A DNA stretch of 64,000 nt from Cyanobium sp. CZS25K (GTDB lineage Bacteria > Cyanobacteriota > Cyanobacteriia > PCC-6307 > Cyanobiaceae): the NCBI GenBank assembly GCA_030373325.1, contig JAUCZB010000006.1, positions 1 to 64,000 on the forward strand, in the 5' to 3' direction. Position numbers and translations under genes: made by a program. Below, piece by piece: positions 36,216 through 43,560 of the stretch (its first letter is position 1; the number at the start of each line of letters is the position of its first letter). The notes below the pieces were generated by a model. It had not been told where the DNA came from. It ran no database searches and saw only the letters and a program-made list of their open reading frames with translations.

Positions 36216-36377
36216 CTACAACTCGCCCAGGTTGCCGCTGAACCCGGTGATGTCGAGGATGGCATCACGGGGCGGCAGATCCGCGAAAGTGAAGCTGGCC
36301 GCCACTTGAGGTGGAGGTGGAGGTGGAGGTGAGGGCGACCAGGCGGGCGTGGGTGAGGAGGGACCGCGAGATCCCCC
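36216..36377 (-). other. In-frame open segment following the mfd-A stop, with (CCACCT)n repeat
   Basis: Directly after the mfd-A TGA the same frame stays open for 53 codons. It encodes a Ser/Pro linker, a poly-proline run from a hexanucleotide repeat (about 36307-36332) and then VAASFTFADLPPRDAILDIT, ending GNLGEL and TAG. The last 30 residues look protein-like. It could be a gene remnant, a GTG-started micro-protein or chance. Confidence 0.3.
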
Positions 36378-39300
36378 TCACACCACCAGCACGGCATCGT
36401 TCTGCGCCTTCTGCTCCTGGGCCCGTTGCCCGGACGTGAGGCCATCGGCGTCGGGGATCTGAGCGGCCATGGCGGAGAGCCACTCCATCAGCTGCTCGAG
36501 CTGCTGGGCCGGGCTGAGGGCGCCCAGGCCCCGGGCCAGCACCTTGGCGGTGCTGCCGGCGCCGCCCTGATACACCAGCCGGCCATGCAGGTGCTGGGGC
36601 AGGGCCTGGCGCAGACGGCGGAAGGCGGGTTCCTCCATGGGTGTTTCCAGGGCGATGTTGGGCTTCTCCGGCTTGATGCGCGAGAAGCCGCAGCGGCGCG
36701 CCAGCAGCTTCAGTTCCATCAGCTGCAGCAGGCTCTGCACCGGCGCCGGGATAGGTCCGTAGCGGTCGGTCCAGCCGGCGGCCAGCTCCACCAGGGCCGC
36801 CTTGCCGCCGCATTCGGCAGCAGCCCGGTAGGCCGCCATCTTCTCGTCGGCCTCGGTGATCCAGTCGGCCGGGATGAAGGCCGTCACCGGCAGGTCGATC
36901 TGGGTCTCGTCCACCGCCGGAATGTCCTGGCCCTGGATCTCGGCCAGACAGTCCTGCAGCATCTCCATGTAGAGGTCGAAGCCGATCGCCTCCATCTGGC
37001 CGCTCTGCTCCACCCCCAGCAGGTTGCCGACGCCGCGGATCTCCATGTCGCGCATGGCCAGCTGGTAGCCCGAGCCCAGCTGGGCGAACTCCTGGATCGC
37101 CCGCAGCCGCTGGCGGGCCGCATCGCTCAGCGAGGCATCGCCCGGATAGAACAGCCAGGCATGGGCCTGGATGCCACTGCGGCCGACCCGGCCCCGCAGC
37201 TGGTACAGCTGGGCAAGGCCGAAGCGGTGGGCATCCTCCACCAGGATCGTGTTGACCCGCGGGATGTCGAGGCCGCTCTCGATGATCGTGGTGCAGAGCA
37301 TCACATCGGCCTCGCCGGCGTTGAAGGCCACCATGGCGCTCTCGAGTTCCCCCTCCGGCATCTGGCCGTGGGCCACCTGCAGCCGCAACCCCGGCAGCAT
37401 CGCCCGCAGCTGGCCCGCCACCTCCTCGATGCCCTCCACCCGCGGCACCACGTAGAACACCTGACCGCCGCGGTCGAGCTCCTGGCGGATGGCGCTGCGC
37501 ACCGCCTCCTCATCCAGGCTGGCCAGGTGGGTCTTGATCGGGCGCCGCAGGGGCGGGGGCGTGGTGATCAGGCTCATCTCCCTGACCCCCGACAGGCTCA
37601 TGTACAGGGTGCGCGGGATCGGCGTCGCCGAGAGGGTGAGCACGTCGACGTCCTTGCGCAGCGCCTTGATCTTTTCCTTCTGGTTCACACCGAAACGCTG
37701 CTCCTCGTCCACCACCAGCAGGCCCAGCTGACGGAAGCCGGTTCCCTTGCCCAGCAGTTGGTGGGTGCCCACCACCACATCGGTGTTGCCCTTGGCCAGG
37801 TCGTCCAGGATCGTCTTGCGCTCGGCGGCGGTGCGGAAGCGGTTGAGCAGGGCCACCTTGAGCGGGTAGGGGGCGAAGCGCTCGCTCAGGGTGCGCCAGT
37901 GCTGCTGGGCCAGCACGGTGGTGGGGGCCAGCAGGGCGCACTGCTTGCCGGCGGTGACCGCCTTGAAGATGGCCCGGATGGCGACTTCCGTCTTGCCGAA
38001 GCCCACATCACCGCACACCAACCGGTCCATCGGCTGGTCCCGCTCCATGTCGCGCTTCACCTCCACGATCGCCTTGAGCTGGTCGGGGGTGGGGTCGTAG
38101 GGGAAGGAATCCTCCAGTTCGCTCTGCCAGGGGCCGTCGGGGGGGAAGGCGAAGCCCGGCGCCTGGTGGCGCTCGGCGTAGAGCTTCACCAGATCCACCG
38201 CCACCTTGCGGATCGCCTTCTTGGCCCGCTCCTTCGCCCGCGTCCAGGCCGTGCCGCCCATGCGGTTGAGCTCGGGTGGCGTATCGCTGCTGGCGCGGTA
38301 GCGGCCCAGGCTGCCCAGCTGGTCGGCGGCCACCCGCAGCAGGCCGTCGGCGTACTGCACCACCAGGTAATCCCGCGATTCGCCGCCGATCGCCAGCTTC
38401 TCCAGCTTGAGAAACCTGCCGATGCCGTGGTTGCGGTGCACCACGAAGTCGCCGGGGCGCATCTTGCCCGGATCCACCGTGCGGCTGGCCGCCTTGCGGC
38501 GGCGGCGCACGTAGCCCGTGGCGGCCAGGGCGTGCTGGCCGAAGAACTCCCGGTCGCTGATCAGCACCAGCTTCCAGGCCGGCAGCTGCAGGCCCTCCAG
38601 TTCGGCGGTGCCCCGGCTCTTGAGCGCCACCGGGGTGTTCTGCTCCAGCAGCCGCTCGATTGCCGGCAGGTCGGCCGGGTTGGGCACGAAGCGGCTGATG
38701 CAGTCGTGCTCCTCCAGCAGCGCCACCGCCCGGCTGGGCTGGGCCGAGAGCAGCCACACCGCCGCCCTCTCCTTCTGGAACCCCTTGATCAGCTCCGCCA
38801 GCCTGCCGAAGGCGTTGGGGTAGGCCGGCACCGGCCGGCTGGCCAGGTCGAAGCTGTTGGCATGGCCGTCGCTCTCCTGCAGCTCGGCCAGGTCGAAACC
38901 GCTGAAGACCCCGCTGGCCTCGGCCAGGGTGTCGGCCGGTGGACGGTGTTGCACCCCGGGCAGCGGTGCACCCAGTTCGGTCTGGGTTTCGGCGTGGTGT
39001 TCCACCACATGGTCGAACCACTGCTGGCCGTGGGCCAGGCAGGCCCGCCGTCCATCGATCGCCACCAGGGTGGCGGCGGGCAGGTAGTCGAGCAGGGAGG
39101 CGGGCTGGGCCCAGGCCAGCCCCATCAGCCGCCGCAGCCCCTCGGGGGTGCCACCCTCCAGCAGCTGCTCGAGGGCCTCGGCGCTGAGCAGCTGGTCCAG
39201 CCCCTCGGGCATCGCCTCGCGCAGGGCGCTGGCCACCAGGGGCCCGTAGCCGCTGGGGGTGAGCCGCACCACCGCGATCGGATCGAGCGAGCGCTGGGTG

Positions 39301-39977
39301 GCGGGGTCGAACTCCCGTAGCTTGTCCAGTTCTTCGCCGAAGAACTCCAGTCGCACCGGCAGTTCACTGCTCACCGGAAACACATCCACGATGTCGCCGC
39401 GGCGGCTCCAGCTGCCTTCCTGTTCGATCGTGGCCACCCGCTCGTAGCCGAGGCGGGTGAGGCTTGTGCCCAGCGTCTCCAGATCCAGCGTGTCCCCCTT
39501 GCGCAGGCTCAGGCACTGCGCCTGCAGGGCGGCCGGTGGCGGCAAGTGGGGCTGCAGGGCCCGCTCCGTGGCCACGATCGCCAGCCGCTGGCAGCCGGCA
39601 TCGCTCGCAGTTTCCCCCTGCAGATCCAGCAGCTCGCTGAGCACCTGCAGCTGCCCCCAGGTGATCTCGCTGGTGGGATCAAAGGGCTCGTACGGACTGC
39701 CTTCGCTGGTGGGATAGAGCTGGCAGCTGCGCCAGCCCATCAGCTCCAGCAGCGCCGCCCAGCGGCCCGCCTCCTCCAGGGTGGGCACCAGCACCAGCAG
39801 GACCCCAGGGTTCTCCGTTGTCGCGCTGACCTGGGCGGCCAGGGCGCTGCTCACCAGGGCCCTGGCCGCCCGGCCCGCGCCGCCCAGTCGCAAGCGGTCG
39901 CTGCGCCCGATCCGCGCCCGCAGTTCGCCGGTGAGGCTGGCCTGCTGCAGCTGGCGCACCAGGGCGGAGAGGGGCAT
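36378..39977 (-). CDS. mfd: Transcription-repair coupling factor, full-length copy A
   Basis: Removes stalled RNA polymerase and recruits UvrA. The 1199-residue protein has the UvrB-like N-terminal module ([32 protein letters not shown]), the RNA-polymerase interaction domain ([18 protein letters not shown]), and the RecG-like motor with Walker [21 protein letters not shown] (DEEQ box), [23 protein letters not shown] and the TRG-type region. A complete C-terminal D7 domain is present. A second, truncated copy is at 43208-46828. The start MPLSALVRQLQ at 39977 is chosen; 74 bp separate it from a divergent partner. Confidence 0.96.
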   Translation of the reverse strand: MPLSALVRQLQQASLTGELRARIGRSDRLRLGGAGRAARALVSSALAAQVSATTENPGVLLVLVPTLEEAGRWAALLELMGWRSCQLYPTSEGSPYEPFDPTSEITWGQLQVLSELLDLQGETASDAGCQRLAIVATERALQPHLPPPAALQAQCLSLRKGDTLDLETLGTSLTRLGYERVATIEQEGSWSRRGDIVDVFPVSSELPVRLEFFGEELDKLREFDPATQRSLDPIAVVRLTPSGYGPLVASALREAMPEGLDQLLSAEALEQLLEGGTPEGLRRLMGLAWAQPASLLDYLPAATLVAIDGRRACLAHGQQWFDHVVEHHAETQTELGAPLPGVQHRPPADTLAEASGVFSGFDLAELQESDGHANSFDLASRPVPAYPNAFGRLAELIKGFQKERAAVWLLSAQPSRAVALLEEHDCISRFVPNPADLPAIERLLEQNTPVALKSRGTAELEGLQLPAWKLVLISDREFFGQHALAATGYVRRRRKAASRTVDPGKMRPGDFVVHRNHGIGRFLKLEKLAIGGESRDYLVVQYADGLLRVAADQLGSLGRYRASSDTPPELNRMGGTAWTRAKERAKKAIRKVAVDLVKLYAERHQAPGFAFPPDGPWQSELEDSFPYDPTPDQLKAIVEVKRDMERDQPMDRLVCGDVGFGKTEVAIRAIFKAVTAGKQCALLAPTTVLAQQHWRTLSERFAPYPLKVALLNRFRTAAERKTILDDLAKGNTDVVVGTHQLLGKGTGFRQLGLLVVDEEQRFGVNQKEKIKALRKDVDVLTLSATPIPRTLYMSLSGVREMSLITTPPPLRRPIKTHLASLDEEAVRSAIRQELDRGGQVFYVVPRVEGIEEVAGQLRAMLPGLRLQVAHGQMPEGELESAMVAFNAGEADVMLCTTIIESGLDIPRVNTILVEDAHRFGLAQLYQLRGRVGRSGIQAHAWLFYPGDASLSDAARQRLRAIQEFAQLGSGYQLAMRDMEIRGVGNLLGVEQSGQMEAIGFDLYMEMLQDCLAEIQGQDIPAVDETQIDLPVTAFIPADWITEADEKMAAYRAAAECGGKAALVELAAGWTDRYGPIPAPVQSLLQLMELKLLARRCGFSRIKPEKPNIALETPMEEPAFRRLRQALPQHLHGRLVYQGGAGSTAKVLARGLGALSPAQQLEQLMEWLSAMAAQIPDADGLTSGQRAQEQKAQNDAVLVV
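38308..38489. repeat. 182-bp exact repeat, copy 1 (inside mfd-A)
   Basis: Identical base for base, in the same orientation, to 45153-45334 in mfd-B, bounded by single mismatches at both ends. It encodes the Mfd segment around [19 protein letters not shown] and [13 protein letters not shown], the RNA-polymerase interaction region. Surrounding mfd sequence differs at many third positions. Confidence 0.95.
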
Positions 39978-40051
39978 GGCGGCAGCCAACGTCGGCGGGG
40001 CCGATCCTCGCAATCCGTCCGTCCCGGCGGCGGGTCGCGCAAAATGGGGGT

Positions 40052-40907
40052 GTGTCCCGCACCCTGTGCCCCTCCTGTCGGTCCTGGCCCCCGGCGTGGG
40101 TGCGCGGTCGGAATGGTCTCTGGACCTGCGCCCACTGCGGTGCGGTGACCCGGCGCCGTCCCTCGCGGGGCGGCACCGGCTGGCTGTGGGCCTGGCTGGC
40201 CCTGCTCGGCCTGGCGGGGGCCTCCCTGCCCCTGGCCCTTCCCTGGTTGCAGCGACAGGAGTTGCCGTTGCCGCTGGCGGTGGTGTTGCCGCCCACACCG
40301 GCCGGTCTGGAGGGCATCGACCCGGGCCAGTTGCTCCACAGCCTGGCCCAGGCCGATGGTGCCTGGACCCCGCGCGCCGAGGTTCTCGACGATGGCCGCA
40401 TCCGTTATCACTACAAACGGCGCAGCGGCGACCCCCCCCCTCACGCTGCCCGAGATCCGCAGCCTGATGGCGGCTCCCCCCCGGTTTGAGGCCGAGCGCG
40501 AGGCGATCGCCGCCCTGCTGCAGGTGCTGGGCCTGGCCGGGGTGCGGATCCAGCTCGACCAACCCCGCCGGGTGGGCGCGGCGGCGGAGTGGGAACCGGC
40601 GGGTCGCACGATCCGGATCCGACCGGATGTGCTGCAGAGCGGCAGCGCTGAATTCGCCAAGGTGCTCAACCACGAGGCGATTCACGTGGCCCAGAGCTGC
40701 AGCCGGGGTCACGTGCGGGCCATGCCCAAGCCCCTGGGCCTGAACCAGACCCTCTCGCCCCATCTGGAGGCGGTGCTGGAGGAAGCGCTGTACCGGTCGG
40801 CAGGAGCGCTGGAACGCCAACTGGAGCGAGAAGCCTATGCCAACCAGCACCAACTTGGCCTGGGGGTCCAGCTTGTGCGCTCCCACTGTCGCCTGGCCCG
40901 AACCTAG
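40052..40907 (+). pseudogene. Zinc-ribbon / HEAIH membrane protein, frameshifted copy A
   Basis: Homologue of the intact gene at 46927-47808. The first frame (GTG 40052) encodes a zinc ribbon (CPSC and CAHC), a transmembrane helix (about 48-68) and the start of the soluble domain. At a run of nine C (40432-40440) the frame shifts by +1 and would stop at 40489. Removing one C restores LTLPEIRSLM, then [12 protein letters not shown] and the rest to 40907. It may be a true pseudogene, a phase-variable or slippage-translated gene, or a sequencing error in a homopolymer. It is divergent from mfd-A, as its paralogue is from mfd-B. Confidence 0.88.
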
Positions 40908-40952
40908 GTAGGGGGCCAGGGCAGGAACCCACGGTTGGGGCGTTCCTGGTTC

Positions 40953-40973
40953 AGTTCTGCATTAGAGTTCTGC
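40953..40973 (+). promoter_or_regulatory. Direct repeat and candidate promoter ahead of the PAS operon
   Basis: AGTTCTGC occurs twice (40953-40960 and 40966-40973) with a 5-base spacer ATTAG, in an AT-rich pocket. The second copy runs into TGCTGTAAAT, which looks like an extended -10 element. The start codon is at 41035. The repeat could be an operator; no regulator is known. Confidence 0.35.
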
Positions 40974-41034
40974 TGTAAATGGTGGGGTTCTGGGGTCCGG
41001 CTCCATCGGCCCCCGCGCCCTTTCTGTTGCATCT

Positions 41035-41424
41035 GTGACCGAGTCCCTGCCCGCGGTCCCCTCCATTGCCGAACTGGAAGTGGGTCAACGGCCCTTCGTT
41101 CTCGCCGATTCCCTCGGCAAGGTGATCCGGGTGAATGGGCCCTTCTGCCACATCTATGGCTGGAGAGAAGAGCAGCTGGTGGGCCAACCAATCGGCATGA
41201 TCCTGCCTGAGTCGTTCCGGATGGCCCACCAATTCGGATTTTCCCGGTTTCAGGCTACGGAAGTTTCCACGATTTTGGCCCACCCCCTGCGGCTCCAAAC
41301 CCTCTGTGCGGACGGTCAGTCGCTGGTTTCCGAGCATTTCATCGTGGCGGAGAAGCTTGCCACGGGTTGGGTTTTTGGCGCCACCCTCACGCCTCTGCCT
41401 GAGGGCACTCCCACGGACGCATGA
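41035..41424 (+). CDS. Stand-alone PAS domain protein
   Basis: A 129-residue protein (GTG start) that consists almost entirely of one PAS domain: FVLADSLGKVIRVNGPFCHIYGW, then GWREEQLVGQPIGMILPESFR and a C-terminal strand ATGWVFGATLTPL. Its stop overlaps the next gene's ATG (ATGA), so it is co-translated with a PAS-GGDEF-EAL enzyme and may act as its separate sensory or adaptor subunit. No heme or flavin ligand residue can be assigned by eye. Confidence 0.85.
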   Translation: MTESLPAVPSIAELEVGQRPFVLADSLGKVIRVNGPFCHIYGWREEQLVGQPIGMILPESFRMAHQFGFSRFQATEVSTILAHPLRLQTLCADGQSLVSEHFIVAEKLATGWVFGATLTPLPEGTPTDA

Positions 41425-43190
41425 CCAATCCGCAGCCAGGCTCGGAAACGCCTCTGGTTCTGGAGTTGCGCCGCCAATTGGCTTGCCTGGAATTGGCCCT
41501 TGGCCAGATCAACGATGCGCTGGTGATCACCGATGCCCAAGGGAGTCTGCTCTGGTGCAACCGGCGATTTGAACAGCTGCAGCAGCGGCCGCGCCTGCAG
41601 ATGCTGGGCAGCACCTTGGAGGCGTTGCTGCGGCCGCAACTGGCTGGGGCGACAGTGCCGGATCTCAACGGCCTGGTTCGGGAGCGGCCCCAGGGAGGCC
41701 TGATCACCCTGGGCTGGCAGCGTGAGCCGCCCCTGGTGCTGGAGCTGGAGTGGGGCCCGGTGCAGTCGGAGCAACCCACCCCCTTTGTGTTCAGCTTCCA
41801 CGATGTGAGTGATCGGGAATCACTTCAGGTTTTGCAGCAGCAATCGAGTGAGTTGGTGGATCAGCAATTGGCCTTGGCGCAGCAGGTGGTGACCTGTCCG
41901 GTGACAGGACTGCCCAACCGGCGTGGATTTGCCGGTGCGATTCAGGGGGCCTTGCAGCGCTTGCAGCAGCAGTCGGGTTGGCTAGCCGTGCTGTTCTGTG
42001 ATCTCAATCGGTTCAAGGAGGTGAATGACACCTTTGGCCACCAGGTGGGAGACCAGTTGCTGATCGAGCTGGCACGGCGCATGCAGCTGGTGACCCGGGC
42101 GGACGATGTGCTGGCGCGCCTCGGTGGGGACGAATTCGTGCTGTTGTGCACGGGGCTCGATACACCAGAGCAGGCCATACTCCTCGCCGAACGTCTGCGC
42201 GAGGCGGTGTCCCGCCCCTGGAGCCCCCAGGGGGTGAATGGGGCGATCGTGATTCAACCCGAGATCAGCATCGGTATCTCCTTCAGTGATCAGGGTGTGG
42301 AGACACCTGATCGCCTGTTGCATGACGCCGATCTGGCCATGTATGAAGCGAAGACCCGCACGGATCGCCAGATTGTCGTGTACGACGAGGTGATCAGCTC
42401 CCAGCTGAACCGTCGCATTGCCATCAGGCGCAGCTTGCAGAACGCCCTGAATACCTGGGCCATTCCCGTACACTTCCAGCCCTGGGTCTGCCTGCACCAA
42501 GCAGTGGTGCAGGGTTTTGAGGCTCTCGTCAGGCCTCTGGATCTGCAGGGGATTCCGATCGCTCCGGCCGACCTGATTGCCGTCGCGGAGTCGTCGGGTC
42601 TGATGACTTCTCTCGGACAACTGGTGCTGGAGCAGAGTCTGGTTGCCTTCAAGCAGTTGGGATTGCTGAGCAGCGGTCGTTGTCTGGCGGTGAACTTCAG
42701 TCCCCAGCAGTTGGCCCGCCCGGGCTTTGCCGCCGATGTGATCGGCCTGGTGGAGCGTCTGCAGGTTCCGCCCCCCATGCTCTGCATTGAAGTGACCGAG
42801 ACGGCCCTGATCGAGCAGCCGCAGCGCACCCGGGATGCGTTGGCGCTGCTGCGGGAGGCGGGATTCCGTGTGTATCTCGACGACTTCGGCACCGGATATT
42901 CCAGCCTGAACTGGTTGGCGGAACTGCCGATCGATGGCTTGAAGATCGATCGAGGCTTCACCGCCAGCATGACCGTGGATCGTCGGCGCCACACCCTGAT
43001 CGCTGCCATTCTGGGATTGGCCCGCGACCTGGATCTCGACGTGGTGGCGGAGGGCATCGAGCGGCCCGACCAATGGGACGCCCTGCGCAGCCTGGGCTGC
43101 CCGCTGGGCCAAGGGTATCTCTTCAGTCGCCCGTTGCCGGCGCAGCAGCTGGGCCAGCTGCCATCAGTTCTTCTTCCAACAACAGATTGA
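41421..43190 (+). CDS. PAS-GGDEF-EAL bifunctional cyclic-di-GMP enzyme
   Basis: A 589-residue protein with PAS about 20-125, GGDEF about 150-315 and EAL about 325-575. GGDEF is canonical (ARLGGDEFVLL) and is preceded five residues earlier by RADD, an inhibitory RxxD site. The EAL domain keeps GFEALVRP, NFSP, IEVTETAL, DDFGTGYSS, GLKIDR and AEGIE, so both synthesis and hydrolysis of cyclic-di-GMP are possible. No membrane segment is present. The last 68 bp overlap, tail to tail, a remnant gene behind mfd-B. Confidence 0.93.
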   Translation: MTNPQPGSETPLVLELRRQLACLELALGQINDALVITDAQGSLLWCNRRFEQLQQRPRLQMLGSTLEALLRPQLAGATVPDLNGLVRERPQGGLITLGWQREPPLVLELEWGPVQSEQPTPFVFSFHDVSDRESLQVLQQQSSELVDQQLALAQQVVTCPVTGLPNRRGFAGAIQGALQRLQQQSGWLAVLFCDLNRFKEVNDTFGHQVGDQLLIELARRMQLVTRADDVLARLGGDEFVLLCTGLDTPEQAILLAERLREAVSRPWSPQGVNGAIVIQPEISIGISFSDQGVETPDRLLHDADLAMYEAKTRTDRQIVVYDEVISSQLNRRIAIRRSLQNALNTWAIPVHFQPWVCLHQAVVQGFEALVRPLDLQGIPIAPADLIAVAESSGLMTSLGQLVLEQSLVAFKQLGLLSSGRCLAVNFSPQQLARPGFAADVIGLVERLQVPPPMLCIEVTETALIEQPQRTRDALALLREAGFRVYLDDFGTGYSSLNWLAELPIDGLKIDRGFTASMTVDRRRHTLIAAILGLARDLDLDVVAEGIERPDQWDALRSLGCPLGQGYLFSRPLPAQQLGQLPSVLLPTTD

Positions 43191-43560
43191 ATTGCAACAG
43201 CTGGGCTTCACTCAGCTGCTGGCGACTGGCCCGGCCCAGGTGGCGTTCCAGAAACTGCCTGCCCTGGTTCGGTTCCCAGCCCAGCTGCCGCAGCAGGGCA
43301 TCGCTCTGGCTGAGCAGCTCGCCGCGGCGCAGCGGCACCGGGGTGGTGAGCGGATCGCAGCCCGGCTCCAGGGTCTCCACCTGGCGCAGGTAAGCCAGCA
43401 GATCGTGGTAGGTGGTGAGGCGGCTGCGGCTGGGGTGGCCGAAGGCCCGCTCCAGGTACTGGCCCTCCTGTTCCCGCTGCCAACCGATGCGCTTCAGGGC
43501 CAGGTCGATGCGGGCCAGTTCGGCGCTCCAGTCGTCGGGGTCGGGCGGTGGTTCCTCCAC
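43123..43560 (-). pseudogene. Truncated remnant of the LGW-repeat protein gene (paralogue of 49444-50277)
   Basis: This frame encodes 145 residues clearly homologous to the C-terminal domain of the gene at 49444-50277: [52 protein letters not shown] and NLLLEEE. The N-terminal domain and linker are missing. On its 5' side the sequence joins mfd-B at about 43560-43570, out of frame with mfd. No start codon or ribosome site is evident, so it is probably a non-coding remnant, although a fusion transcript is possible. Confidence 0.82.

Noticed and set aside
36307-36332. Short tandem repeat considered as a CRISPR-like array
   Set aside because: It is a 6-bp simple repeat without spacers. No repeat-spacer pattern occurs anywhere in the window.
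36426-39320. 964-codon plus-strand frame antisense to mfd-A
   Set aside because: It is a high-GC shadow frame (His/Gln/Gly-rich) opposite a well-conserved gene; no domain is recognisable.
43208-43560. C-terminal about 120 residues of the mfd-B frame as a new domain
   Set aside because: This is the wrong reading frame of the LGW-repeat remnant (Arg/Pro/Gly-rich), while the true homology lies in another frame.
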